From assembly GCA_963728845.1 (NCBI GenBank), contig CAVSLS010000028.1, positions 1 to 64,000 on the forward strand: a stretch of 64,000 nt of DNA. The letters run 5' to 3'. The notes beneath the pieces were generated by a model. It saw only the letters and a list, made by a program, of their open reading frames with translations, was not told the DNA's origin and did not search any database. The DNA is from Bog-473 sp963728845 (GTDB lineage Bacteria; Actinomycetota; Acidimicrobiia; Acidimicrobiales; RAAP-2). The position numbers and the translations under genes are program-made. Positions 48,311 to 57,161 of this stretch are shown piece after piece (position 1 is the first letter of the stretch; the number at the start of each line of letters is the position of its first letter).

Positions 48311-48931
48311 ATGACACCACCCAGCCTCGCTCAGCAGGAACGCAGGACCCTCTGCGATCTCCTCGTCGAGCATGGTTCCGACGCGCCCACGTTGTGCGAT
48401 GGGTGGCTCACCGCCGATCTGGCTGCGCACCTCGTTGTTCGTGAACGGCGACCCGACACCGGACCCGGACTCGTCTGGCCCCCGCTGGCCGGCTACACGG
48501 ACAAAGTGCGACACGCGGTACGGGATCGTACGCCGTGGGAGAAACTCGTCGAGACGGTGCGACGAGGGCCGCCGCTGCTCCTCCGTCCTTTCGACGGGCC
48601 GATGAACACCATTGAGTTCTTCATCCACGTGGAGGACGTACGTCGGGCGCAAGACGGCTGGGAACCGCGCCGGATCTCCCCGGAGTTGGCCGATGCCCTC
48701 TGGACGCGGGTGGGGCCCGGCGGGATGGCGAAGAAAGTCCCCGCCACGATCGTGATCACCTCGCCGGGACGCGCGGACAAGGAGCGTGGTACCGGGCCGC
48801 GCCTCACCCTGGCCGGCGACCCGGGCGAACTCACCATGTTCGGCGCTGGTCGCCAACGGGCAGCCCGGGTCGAGATCAGCGGCGACGCGGCGCTCGCCGC
48901 CCAGCTGCGCGCAGCGTCACTCGGTATCTGA
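48311..48931 (+). CDS. TIGR03085-family DinB-like metal-binding protein
   Basis: A 206-residue protein of the actinobacterial TIGR03085 group, related to the mycothiol-dependent maleylpyruvate isomerases. LAQQERRTLCDLLVEHGSDA, LCDGWLTADLAAHLVVRERR (the metal-binding His is in DLAAHL) and FFIHVEDVRRAQ, with further His in FIHVED, match. Enzymatic role unknown; the fold usually carries out thiol-dependent isomerisation or transfer. Confidence 0.85.
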   Translation: MTPPSLAQQERRTLCDLLVEHGSDAPTLCDGWLTADLAAHLVVRERRPDTGPGLVWPPLAGYTDKVRHAVRDRTPWEKLVETVRRGPPLLLRPFDGPMNTIEFFIHVEDVRRAQDGWEPRRISPELADALWTRVGPGGMAKKVPATIVITSPGRADKERGTGPRLTLAGDPGELTMFGAGRQRAARVEISGDAALAAQLRAASLGI

Positions 48932-49080
48932 CGTCCGATGCCGTGATCGGAGACATCATCACCAGAGGGTTGCGTGCGGGTCGGTCCAAATATGTTCTGG
49001 CGCCCAAATTCGTGCTCGTCCCGGACAAGTCACAACGTACGGCAGCGTGCCACCTCTTCGCGGCGATGTACTGGGACCCC

Positions 49081-49607
49081 TCATCCGGCTGCGATGCGGG
49101 CCTCCAGAGCCGGAACCCAGTGATGCCGGTATCGCAACTGGAGCGCAGGCAGGCAGGTCGTTACTCGAGACCACGCCACGACAGAGAGGAGAACCACAGC
49201 TGCATGCCATTGAGAAGCCAGCGGCTCCCGATTGAGTGCCGTAGTCGACGGTCAGCTCTTCGCCGACGTCAATGGCTTGCCGCGTGCGCGATCTCATACG
49301 GATCGACGTGCCACAAATTGGGATCGCAGCTGTGGTTGCCGAAGTGGATCAAGGTCCCTGACGGCAAGACCAGGTGCGCGTCCTCGTAGATGGTAAGGGT
49401 GTCCACGTAGGGACGTGACGGATCGGCATTGGCGAGCTCGATCAGTCGGCCAAGCTCATCCGTCGAGACCAGACGACCGCCCAGGCGAAGGACGACTTCA
49501 CCCGCAGGGAGACCCTCCTCGGCAAAGAGTCCCCTTCCCTCGATAGCCGAATCCCTCACAACGACGTGCGGGTGGACCCAGAGGGTCTCGGGCGGAGCCT
49601 CGGACAT
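49081..49607 (-). CDS. SET-domain protein methyltransferase (two frameshifts)
   Basis: A compact SET protein of about 170 residues: RDSAIEGRGLFAEEGLPAGE, HFGNHSCDPNLWH (the NHSCxPN motif), AIDVGEELTVDYG (the ELTxDY motif) and a post-SET zinc cluster CSCGSPLCRGVV, followed after correction by LQLRYRHHWVPALEARIAAG. All catalytic motifs of lysine methyltransferases are present. One shift near 49280 joins the middle. The second lies at three copies of GCAG (49145-49157 region); removing one four-base unit restores the frame. CACAAT six bases before ATG 49607 marks a leaderless start. Confidence 0.82.
49145..49157 (+). repeat. GCAG tetranucleotide repeat in the SET gene
   Basis: About three copies of GCAG. 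One copy less would put the two parts of the SET gene in the same frame, so this is either a slippage site or an assembly error. Confidence 0.6.
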
Positions 49608-49767
49608 CTGAACATTGTGCCCATCGCCGCCCAAGGAGGATACCCATACCGAACTGTCTCACCGCCCTCGCGTTCGGGGACAGATTCGGCAGCTTCATCT
49701 CATTCGGCGTGGTGTCGTTCAGGGGCGACGTACCGGCGACGAGTCGCTCGGTTACCGTGCCAGACGC

Positions 49768-49798
49768 GATTCGGCCGGCGCCCCCCTCGGGGGGAATC
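49768..49798 (-). terminator. Possible terminator after the PhyH-zincin pair
   Basis: CCCCC and GGGGG around a CTCG loop, enclosed by GATTC and GAATC arms, can form a very stable stem 200 bases after the end of the minus-strand pair. No clear T-run follows. The remainder of 49608-50000 shows nothing else. Confidence 0.4.
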
Positions 49799-50000
49799 GG
49801 GGATACGGCGAAAGGGCGCCGGCCGTCTCGCGGTGACGAGAGCCTAGAGGGCTCCTGTAAGCCCCGGCTGTGTGGCTCGTTACGAACTCGTGGCAATTGT
49901 GACGCGAAAGACCATTCCAAAGCGGGTCCCAGTTCGCGAGTGGTGCTCGGTCCGGGTGATCGAGGTATGCGGAGGTCGTCGCAAAATGCGTCGCTGGTTC

Positions 50001-50229
50001 TCAGGACCAGCCGAGCTCTCGCAACCGCGTCTCGCCGATACCGAAGTGGGTGGCCAACCTCGTGAAGCAACGTGACGCGCACCCGGCGGGCCAAGTCCTC
50101 GCTCATGCTGGCGGACCTACAGATCGTGGCGAGGAAGAGCGTGATCCGATCAGGGACGAGCTCATGGTGTCTTTCTTGACGTGCGCGGTCCAGGGAGTCC
50201 GTCCCTGATCCGCTCGGGTAGAGGGGCAT
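50001..50229 (-). CDS. Minimal zincin metallopeptidase (PF06262-like), one frameshift, short N-terminus
   Basis: About 75 residues with LVPDRITLFLATI, then RVRVTLLHEVGH. Removing one C from CCC (near 50050) gives VTLLHEVGHHFGIGETRLRELGWS and a TGA at 50001-50003, the hallmark HExxHxxG...(L) end of the short actinobacterial metallopeptidase family. Family members usually have about 115-130 residues; here 40-50 N-terminal residues are missing or degenerate. The ATG at 50229 overlaps the PhyH stop (TAATG). Confidence 0.7.
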
Positions 50230-51047
50230 TACCCCCGATTGCGGCCGGAGCAACGATTCCCCGCGCTGATGCCGAGCCGGATCGCTCTGGCCACGGGAGA
50301 CAGGCGGTGCAGCGGACCATCCAGACCAGTCCATTCGAAACTGCGATCGGTGGTTGAGCCAGGAATCTGGGGTTGCGCACCACGGTGGGGCCAGGTGGCT
50401 GCATGCACCAAGAAGGGGTGACAGACGAACACGTCACCGGCGGAGCCGGTTGCAAACACCTCACCACTCTCGATGCCGGGAGGGGGATCTCCGATTCTTG
50501 GCCTGCGTGGGGCCAGGTAGGCCCCTTCACCAGCGGGAGCTAGGAGCCTTGCCATCTCCAGATGGGAGCCTGGGAGCAGGCGGCTCGGTGCGTCATCTCT
50601 CCCCACGTCGGAGACCAGGCACAACAACAGCAACGCCCGCTCTTTCGATCGGTAGTTCACGAACCAGCGGGAGTCACCTGGTGGCTGGAAGCTCGAATCG
50701 ATGTGCCACCCGGCATCCCCCGGATCCACATCACTGGGAAATCTGACGACGAGCGCACCCAGGTTCGGTCGGGCCTGCCAGGCATCCGGGTTTACCAACT
50801 GGCCGACGGCGTCGAGCAAGCGCGGGGCGTTGGCTGCCCACTTGAAGCAATCCCCCGTCGGCATACCCCTGACCACCGGCCGTCGCCAAGTGTTCGGGCT
50901 TGCGAGGTCGATGCCCAGCTGCTGGGCTGCCGAGCGACGACACACCTCAGCGAGTTCCGTCGGAAAGGCGGAACGAACTACGAGATAGCCCTCCCTGATG
51001 AATTGCTCAAGTTCCGGTGGCTCCAGCACCCGACCATTTTGATGCAT
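50229..51047 (-). CDS. PhyH-family dioxygenase 2
   Basis: A 272-residue phytanoyl-CoA dioxygenase-type protein: FIREGYLVVRSAFPTELAEV at the start, iron motif His-x-Asp in AGWHIDSSFQPPGDSRW, distal His in VFVCHPFLVHAATWPHRG and an Arg nearby. It is a single-domain member, unlike the larger PhyH at 45197. Substrate unknown; similar proteins often hydroxylate small natural products. The stop overlaps the following metallopeptidase start, an unusual pair. Confidence 0.87.
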   Translation of the reverse strand: MHQNGRVLEPPELEQFIREGYLVVRSAFPTELAEVCRRSAAQQLGIDLASPNTWRRPVVRGMPTGDCFKWAANAPRLLDAVGQLVNPDAWQARPNLGALVVRFPSDVDPGDAGWHIDSSFQPPGDSRWFVNYRSKERALLLLCLVSDVGRDDAPSRLLPGSHLEMARLLAPAGEGAYLAPRRPRIGDPPPGIESGEVFATGSAGDVFVCHPFLVHAATWPHRGAQPQIPGSTTDRSFEWTGLDGPLHRLSPVARAIRLGISAGNRCSGRNRG

Positions 51048-51141
51048 CCCACTGAACCGGCGAACCAGTCTCCTGACGCTAGGACCAATGCGCTCACCTC
51101 GTTACGCAGTTCTTCGCCAACCTGGATCCGAGGTCTGGCTT

Positions 51142-52490
51142 TCAGTGCACCACGACGTAGACCACGAAGGGACCGGTGCAGGGCAACTGATCAGAGCCTG
51201 GGTGGATGCACGCACTCTGGGGTACCGTGATCTCGGCCGCTCCCGCTTTCCAAGCTCGGAATTCGGCGACGACGGGTTGCGGGCTCGACGTCAGCGGACC
51301 GAGGACCGCCGGGTCATTCGAGACCGCAGGACTCGTGAAGGACAATCCTTGGGCCCCGGGCAGAGGAGGAACCGTCACCACCTGGCCGACTGCCACCTCC
51401 AGGGTCTGACCGTTCGTGGATATGTCCACTGGGACGAGGGCGGGAGAGGTCGTCAAGGTCGTCGTGGGTGTTCCAGGCGGTGCTGAAGCTCGAAGACTCA
51501 GCAGGTTGGTCAATCCGACGAGGTCGTGGCCGATGACAGCGGGCAGGTCGGCGGTGACCACAGCGGCGTGAAGGTCGATGGGGATCGTCTCCGGCGGCCC
51601 GCAGGGTGGACCGAATGGGCGGGTGACCCGCACCTCGACATTGGGACTGCCCGGGTCGACGAGGACGGTGCTCGGGGTCTGGTCGCAAGGAAGGACCGTC
51701 GCGGCAATCGTGCCCGAGTAGCCGTCGGGATCAGCGCGAGACCAGCGTCCAGGGAACCGAGACCGACTCTTCTGCCACCCCGACATTGGGCGGAATTCGA
51801 GCCCCAGCCGAGCACCCACCCGGGCCACCCTCCCTGTACACGAGGGCGTCGGTTCCGGTGCGGGCGTCGATCATGAACACCTCGTAGCCGTGATCGCTGG
51901 GCCGGGGAACGAAGCGAACCGGGCCACTCTCCGCAGGGCAGCTGTAGGCAACGGGGAATGTATGGACGACGACCAACCAGGCCAGCCGATTGTGAAATGA
52001 CGCCACGATCGGGTACTTGGCCGCCACATCTCCTGGGGAGGGAAAGCCCGTGATGGCAGGAAAGAATCTCGCAGCGACGCTGACCCGGCCATAGCCGGCA
52101 GCGACCCCCTGTGTGACCGAACCGCTCAGACCAGCCGTTGACGCCATGGCGCCGCAAATGGCTTGGTTGGCACTGAGCAGAGGCACGTCGCCCCGTCGAG
52201 GAGGCTTGACCACGAGATCGCCACCATCGAGGGAGAAACCGTGGCGTGCTGCACCTCCGGTCAGCGCGGAAACCGCAGGACCCGAGAGCTTGGTGGTGCT
52301 GCTGGACGACCCTGCGACGCCATGGGGAAGTGCAGGAACGACGCAAGTCGAAGTCGAGCGCATTTGGAGTCGGATTCGGTTCAGCGGCCACTGATGAGGC
52401 CGAGGCGCTCGCAGCGACCATCATGACCCAAACGGTCCCCGCAATCGCGATCGTCCATGCTTGAACGCGCGACGGCACGAGGCACTTCAT
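51142..52490 (-). CDS. Secreted hypothetical protein (two frameshifts)
   Basis: About 440 residues. A signal peptide MKCLVPSRVQAWTIAIAGTV then VWVMMVAASASASS is in one frame. RSTSTCVVPALPHGVAGSS to GGAARHGFSLDGGDLVV is in a second, and DPDGYSGTIAATVLPCDQTP to a C-terminal Ig-like section (LSFTSPAVSNDPAVLGPLTS, GAAEITVPQSACIHPGSDQL) in a third. Shifts lie near 52365 and 51740. The last part resembles bacterial Ig-like or chagasin-like beta domains. No enzyme signature; function unknown. Confidence 0.65.
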
Positions 52491-52664
52491 GCGTGCGGTA
52501 GACCGTCGGAGTCCCACGTCCTCGTAGACGTTTCCGGCAGCAAATAGGTTCGAAATGGCCCTATGGCATCGCGGTGCGTGGCCTGCCGACGGCGTATCCC
52601 ATGGTGCAGAACTCCCACCCAGCCGGCATTCGGGGCAGGGTCGGCATGGCGGTCGCTCCGGGAT

Positions 52665-52670
52665 TACGCT
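52665..52670 (+). promoter_or_regulatory. -10 box ahead of the SGNH hydrolase
   Basis: TACGCT lies nine bases before the GTG at 52680. Confidence 0.35.
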
Positions 52671-52679
52671 GCGCAACTT

Positions 52680-53284
52680 GTGAGATGGCTGCTTGCCCTG
52701 GCGATCATCCTCTTGGGGGGCGGCAGCGCGGGTGCGGAAGCCGAACGTGGTGTTCGACGGAGACTCGATCACGGTGCTCGCAACTCCTGCGATCCACAAG
52801 CTTCTCGATCCAAGGTACCACCTTGAGATTCTTGCGGTGGATGGCACACGCATCAACCAGAGCTTGCCTGCGCTTATCTCGGCGTTGAGGTTTCGTCCCT
52901 TATGCCGTGGTCGAGAATCTGGGTACGAACGATGCCCTGCAAGGTGGCGTGCACGACGACTGGGTTTCGAGTTGGGACAAGCTGATCCGCATCACAAGAA
53001 CCACACCGTGTGTTGTCTTGACAACCATCAACCCCGCGGCTGACGCTGTTAGCCACAGACCGATCGCAACGAGGATCAACGCTGACATCATGGCTCTCGC
53101 CGCGCGAGACCCCAAGAAGTACAAGGTGGCCGATTGGAACGGTTTCTTGAGCCGCCACATCAAGAATCAGAGGACGTATCTCCGGCCCGACCCTGTGTTG
53201 ATTCACCCAAACCCAGCTGGGGCCGTCAAGCTTGCGACACTCGACCAAGATGCACTTGCGAAGTGCGGGGCACGAACCTCCTAG
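52680..53284 (+). CDS. SGNH/GDSL-type hydrolase, secreted (two frameshifts)
   Basis: About 200 residues: signal/anchor VRWLLALAIILLGGGSAGA, block I FDGDSITVLA (nucleophile Ser), block III VENLGTNDALQGG, and block V in DPVLIHPNPAGAVKLA (catalytic Asp-x-x-His). Shifts lie near 52735 and 52895. It looks like the small secreted SGNH esterases; substrate unknown. GTG 52680 is chosen for the hydrophobic N-terminus. Confidence 0.75.
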
Positions 53285-53420
53285 ATCCTCGCTCAATCAA
53301 CGTGGTTCAAGGGCCGCCCAGCCACCCTACGCCTGGAAGAGGTCTGTCGCCGGCCCGGCGTTCCAGGGTCACCCTCCTGATCGGGCAATCGGCACAGCTG
53401 GGCGTTGGATACGACGCCTC

Positions 53421-53449
53421 TTGACTTACCTATCAGCGATAGGTACTCT
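53421..53449 (+). promoter_or_regulatory. Promoter of the TetR gene
   Basis: TTGACT (53421-53426) and TACTCT (53444-53449) with a 17-base spacer. The first tetO-like palindrome fills the spacer and the second starts two bases after the -10 box. Confidence 0.75.
53429..53443. promoter_or_regulatory. tetO-like operator O1
   Basis: CCTATCAGCGATAGG, a perfect 6-3-6 palindrome inside the promoter spacer. It shares CTATCAGxGATAG with the classical tet operator. Confidence 0.8.
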
Positions 53450-53450
53450 T

Positions 53451-53465
53451 CCTATCGGTGATAGG
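53451..53465. promoter_or_regulatory. tetO-like operator O2
   Basis: CCTATCGGTGATAGG, a second 6-3-6 palindrome, centred 22 bases (two helical turns) from O1, on the transcription start. Confidence 0.8.
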
Positions 53466-53527
53466 CAAGACCGGCGAGCGATGGGCCGCTGACCATCGAC
53501 AAACTCACCGGGCGGCGAGAAGCCAAA

Positions 53528-54074
53528 ATGGCCACGATCGTCGAATCGGCGTGGGAGCTAGCCCGGGAGCACGGGATCGCCGGCGTGTCTCTGCACGCCT
53601 TGGCCCGTGAAGTTGGGATGCGGCAGCCATCCCTGTACGCCTACTTCGACTCAAAGTTGGCGCTGTACGACGCCATGTTCGCCGACGGCAACCGGGACCT
53701 GCTGGAGCGGCTCAACGTCGTCAAACTCCCTCGCTGATCCGCGTACGGCGCTGAAGGTGTTCTTGGCCGAGTTCGTTTCCTTTGCTCTCGAGGATGCGGC
53801 GCGCTACGAGCTGCTCTTCGAGCGCCATGTGCCCGGATTCACACCTTCTCCCACGTCGTACGCACTCGCCGAGGACGTGTTGGGCCGCGTCCACAAGTTG
53901 ATCAACGACGCAGGCGTCACCGAGCAGGGGGACGTCGACTGCATCATCGCCATCGTTGCTGGACTCATGGAGGCACAGATGAGCAATGACCCCGGTGGCA
54001 ATCGCTGGATCCGTCACCTCAACCGTCTCGTCGATCTGTACGTCGATGACGCACTCAAAAGGAGCAACAGCTAA
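53528..54074 (+). CDS. TetR-family repressor, TetR_C-like (one frameshift)
   Basis: A repressor of about 180 residues. The helix-turn-helix is AREHGIAGVSLHALAREVGM followed by RQPSLYAYFDSKLALYDAM. Removing one C from CCC near 53733 joins LNVVKL to ADPRTALKVFLAEFVSFALE; the ligand domain (ARYELLFERHVPGFTPSP, GLMEAQMSNDPGGNRWIRHL) follows the TetR_C pattern. ATG 53528 gives a short N-terminal helix; sequence related to TetR continues upstream (LTIDKLTGRREAK) without a start codon. Two operators cover its promoter, so it probably represses itself and the two genes behind it. Its TAA overlaps the next ATG. Confidence 0.85.
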
Positions 54075-54805
54075 TGGAACCCAATCGGATCACTCGTCCC
54101 GAGGCGAAGGTGCTGGCCGAGGAGGAGTTCACACGGTTTGCAGACCTGGTCGCGTGCCTCACGCCCGAGGAGTGGGAAACGCCCACGGACTGTACGGGTT
54201 GGGACGTTCGTAAGATGGTATTGCATGTCCTCGGCTCGGCCGAAGCCCAAGCGTCGATAGGAGAGTTCATCCACCAGTTAAGGCGCGGAATGCCGCTCAA
54301 CAAGGAGATCGACTCGCACCACTGGGTCGACGGCATGAACGAGCTGCAGATTCGCGAGCGCGACCGACTCTCGAACGATGAGCTCGTCGTGCACGTTCGA
54401 GCGGTCGGCCCCAGGGCGGTCAAGGGCCGGTGGCGCACACCGCCTCCCGCACGCTACATCCCTCTCCCATTCGGGCCACCCATCGGATGGGCTCCGCTGA
54501 AATACCTGCTCGACGTCGGATTCACCAGGGACATCTGGGCGCATCGGATCGACATTCACACGGCAATCGATCGTCCCATGCAACTCACGGCCGGTCATGA
54601 CGGCCGGCTCGTTGCGGACATCGTGGCTGAGTGGGCCGGTATCCACCGCCAACCCTTCGAACTGGTGCTCGACGGCCCTGCCGGCGGGAAGTTCACACAA
54701 GGCACTGCTGGAGAGCGCGTCGAGATCGACACGCTGGACTTCATCCGCACGCTTTCGGGCCGACTGCCGGGCACGGGGGTCCTGAGCCATCCCCTCCCCC
54801 TGTAG
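54074..54805 (+). CDS. Mycothiol-dependent maleylpyruvate-isomerase-like protein
   Basis: A 243-residue DinB-fold protein of the actinobacterial maleylpyruvate isomerase family: EEFTRFADLVACLTPEEWET, then PTDCTGWDVRKMVLHVLGS, with the metal-binding His in VLHVLG and a second His in DIWAHRIDIH. Such enzymes use mycothiol. The ATG overlaps the TetR stop (TAATG), so expression is coupled. The C-terminal SCP2-like half (FELVLDGPAGGKFTQ) is present. Confidence 0.86.
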   Translation: MEPNRITRPEAKVLAEEEFTRFADLVACLTPEEWETPTDCTGWDVRKMVLHVLGSAEAQASIGEFIHQLRRGMPLNKEIDSHHWVDGMNELQIRERDRLSNDELVVHVRAVGPRAVKGRWRTPPPARYIPLPFGPPIGWAPLKYLLDVGFTRDIWAHRIDIHTAIDRPMQLTAGHDGRLVADIVAEWAGIHRQPFELVLDGPAGGKFTQGTAGERVEIDTLDFIRTLSGRLPGTGVLSHPLPL

Positions 54806-54850
54806 GTCCTTGCCATCACCCCTCTCAGCAGCACCCAGAAACGAGCGAAA

Positions 54851-55573
54851 CTGGAAACGCGAATCGACGAGATCGCCGAGCGGATCTACCGGCTTTCCAC
54901 GTTCATACCAGACATCGGCCCAACCGGCTTCACGTTCAATCAATTCCTCATCGATGCCGACGAGCCCACCATCTTCCACACCGGCCCCCGTGGCTTGTTC
55001 CCGGGGATCTCCGAGGCCATCGCCTCGCTGATGCCGGTCGATCGTTTGCGCTGGATCATGTTCGGCCATCTCGAGGCCGATGAGTGCGGCGCGATGAACC
55101 TCTTTCTCGAAGCTGCGCCGAACGCCCAAGTGGCCCACACTGCCATTGGCTGCATGGTTTCGATCGACGACCTCGCCGACCGGCCGCCCGTTCCCCTCGG
55201 ACCCGATGCTTCCCTTGATCTCGGAGGCCCGCCATCCGCAGCATCGACACGCCGCACGTCCCCCACGGGTGGGATTCCCACGTCCTCTACGAGGAAACCA
55301 CCCGCACCCTGCTCTGCGGTGACCTGCTCTCCCAGGTGGGAGACGGGCCGGCGCTGACGGAGGACGACCTCGTCGGTGCAGCCGCACAGACCGAGGACAT
55401 GTTTCGCGCGAGCTGTATTACGCCCCAGTCGGCGTCCCACCATCCGCCGACTATCTGCGCTCGAACCGACCACACTCGCGATCATGCACGGTTCCTCCTA
55501 CAGCGGCGAGGCCAGTGCCGCGCTCAACGCCCTCGCCGACGACTTCGATCGTCGGATGGTCCAACTCACTTGA
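54851..55573 (+). CDS. MBL-fold hydrolase, flavodiiron/ODP-type (three frameshifts, possible CTG start)
   Basis: About 240 residues. LETRIDEIAERIYRLSTFIP begins the homologous part and has CTG where relatives have ATG. GPTGFTFNQFLIDADEPTIF and the metal motif FGHLEADECGAMN (HxExD, as in oxygen-reducing diiron proteins) are in the first frame; DTPHVPHGWDSHVLYEETTR and LLCGDLLSQVGDGPALTEDD in the second; LEPTTLAIMHGSSYSGEASA in the third, ending at 55573. Shifts are near 55230, 55450 and 55465. It follows the isomerase by 45 bases and may belong to the TetR unit. Confidence 0.75.
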
Positions 55574-55635
55574 CACCAGGCACATTGCCCTGAATGATCC
55601 GTTCCGGTGTACCGGGGCACTTTCGTCTCGTGCGC

Positions 55636-55641
55636 TATATT
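55636..55641 (+). promoter_or_regulatory. -10 box of the histidine phosphatase gene
   Basis: TATATT lies exactly six bases before ATG 55648; leaderless. Confidence 0.55.
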
Positions 55642-55647
55642 TGCGTC

Positions 55648-56133
55648 ATGGCCATAGAGATCGTCTACGAAACGCACTCGACCACCGAGGACAGCGAGCA
55701 GGGAATAGCGACAGGGTGTCTTCCAGGCCGCCTCTCCGACGCTGGGAGGAGCCACGCAGCGGCGCTTGGTCAACGCCGTTGCAACGACGGGCTGGCCGCC
55801 ATCTTGGTATCGGACCTGGAGAGAGCGATTGAGACGGTGGAGTTGGCCTTTGCGGGCTCCGGCATACCAGTTCTCATGGACTGGCGGCTCAGGGAGTGCG
55901 ACTATGGACAGCTGAATGGTGCAGCCATTCCAGAGGTTCGTCGCGACCGTCGCAAGTACCTCGATCTGCCTTACCCCCGCGGCGAGAGTTGTCGTCAGGC
56001 CACAGAGTGGGTGAGCCGTTTTCTCTCCGATTTGCCGCTTCGGTGGGATGGTCAACGGATCCTGGTTGTCGGTCACGCCGCCACCCGTTGGGGCCTTGAG
56101 CACGTTCTGAACGGGAAGACCTCGAAGAATTGA
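55648..56133 (+). CDS. Histidine-phosphatase-family protein with altered RHG motif
   Basis: A 161-residue single-domain protein. TGCLPGRLSDAGRSHAAALG, ILVSDLERAIETVELAF, DWRLRECDYGQLNG and the second His in ILVVGHAATRW follow the phosphoglycerate-mutase-like superfamily. At the N-terminus, however, the usual RHG is replaced by THS (VYETHSTTEDSEQG), so the phosphate-binding Arg before the catalytic His is missing. This variant is known in actinobacteria; its substrate is not. Confidence 0.82.
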   Translation: MAIEIVYETHSTTEDSEQGIATGCLPGRLSDAGRSHAAALGQRRCNDGLAAILVSDLERAIETVELAFAGSGIPVLMDWRLRECDYGQLNGAAIPEVRRDRRKYLDLPYPRGESCRQATEWVSRFLSDLPLRWDGQRILVVGHAATRWGLEHVLNGKTSKN

Positions 56134-56260
56134 TCACGGCTGAATTTCACCTGGCAGGAGGGCTGGGAGCACAGGCTTGAGTAGATCGCATTTCGATCGA
56201 CGCCAGGCATCTCGTCCAGAGGGGCGTTGCCCACGGCCCGCGGTCTGAGACGCAGACACC

Positions 56261-56266
56261 TACGAT
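56261..56266 (+). promoter_or_regulatory. -10 box of the deaminase gene
   Basis: TACGAT lies seven bases before GTG 56274. Confidence 0.5.
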
Positions 56267-56273
56267 CGGCTGG

Positions 56274-56936
56274 GTGGAGCCCCCCTTGTCGGCCTGGGAA
56301 TCCTTGGGTTCGACATGGCAGCTGGCCATCGACCAGGCGTGGGAATCATGGACGGCAGGCTCTGCTGGCGTCGGTGCCGTCCTTGTCGATGAGACCGGAT
56401 CAGTGGTTGCAAAGGGTCGCAACCGGACAACTGAACGGGTGGGTTCTCACTTGTCCGGAACGATCATGGCGCACGCCGAGATGGACGTCCTGTCCCAAGT
56501 GCCCTTTGGTACCCGGATCACGGGGTCGCTGCACACCACCTTCGAACCCTGCCTCATGTGTGCGGCAACGATCGCGTTCTACCGGGTTCCAGAGGTTCAC
56601 TACGCTGCCGCAGATCCATTCTTCGATGGCCTCCACGATTGGTTCGGTAGTTATCCCTTCACTGCCGAGCGCAAACCTGACCGAATCAGACTTGGTGGAC
56701 CAATCGGTGCCTTCTGCCACGTCTTGCACCTGTCATGGCTCGTTGCCTATCCAGCACCGCCCGACGTCGTCGATGCGCATAGACGGCTCACCCCTTCGAC
56801 GCTCGAGTGCGCCAGCAGCATCTCCAAGCGTCATCGCCTCCGGCAGATGGGCGATCGAGGTGCGACCGCCCTCGAAGCGATCGAAGAGCTCTGGCCGGAT
56901 CTCGTTCGCGTTGAGCATGTGACTTCGACCTCGTGA
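56274..56936 (+). CDS. CMP/dCMP deaminase-fold nucleoside deaminase
   Basis: A 220-residue zinc deaminase. The zinc/catalytic site is IMAHAEMDVLSQV (His-Ala-Glu) and TTFEPCLMCAATIAF (Cys-x-x-Cys). The order fits tRNA/guanine-type nucleoside deaminases. The C-terminal 80 residues (PDVVDAHRRLTPSTLECASS) form an added helical tail that I do not recognise. Substrate unknown. Confidence 0.85.
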   Translation: MEPPLSAWESLGSTWQLAIDQAWESWTAGSAGVGAVLVDETGSVVAKGRNRTTERVGSHLSGTIMAHAEMDVLSQVPFGTRITGSLHTTFEPCLMCAATIAFYRVPEVHYAAADPFFDGLHDWFGSYPFTAERKPDRIRLGGPIGAFCHVLHLSWLVAYPAPPDVVDAHRRLTPSTLECASSISKRHRLRQMGDRGATALEAIEELWPDLVRVEHVTSTS

Positions 56937-57161
56937 TCGCAGGCAGAAGGTTGCCCGGCCTCTCGCCCGAGGAGACCGGCACCGGCACGGGGTCTTCTGA
57001 CTCATAACGGGCGTTGCGGTCATTTCCGGGGTGCCTCAGGTCAAGATGATGTGACCACGATGGAAGGACCGACCTCGATGCCGATCGTCCCCGGCTCACT
57101 GCGATCACCCCTGGATCATCGGGTCGTGGGCCGATGCGGACGCGCAAAGGGAGTGCGGCTC

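Noticed and set aside
43845..51047. Natural-product gene cluster
   Set aside because: Two PhyH enzymes and methyltransferases are suggestive, but there is no core synthase, precursor peptide or exporter, and genes are on both strands with separate promoters.
53421..54074. Tetracycline resistance locus
   Set aside because: Operators and TetR look right, but there is no TetA-like pump or ribosomal protection protein in the unit.
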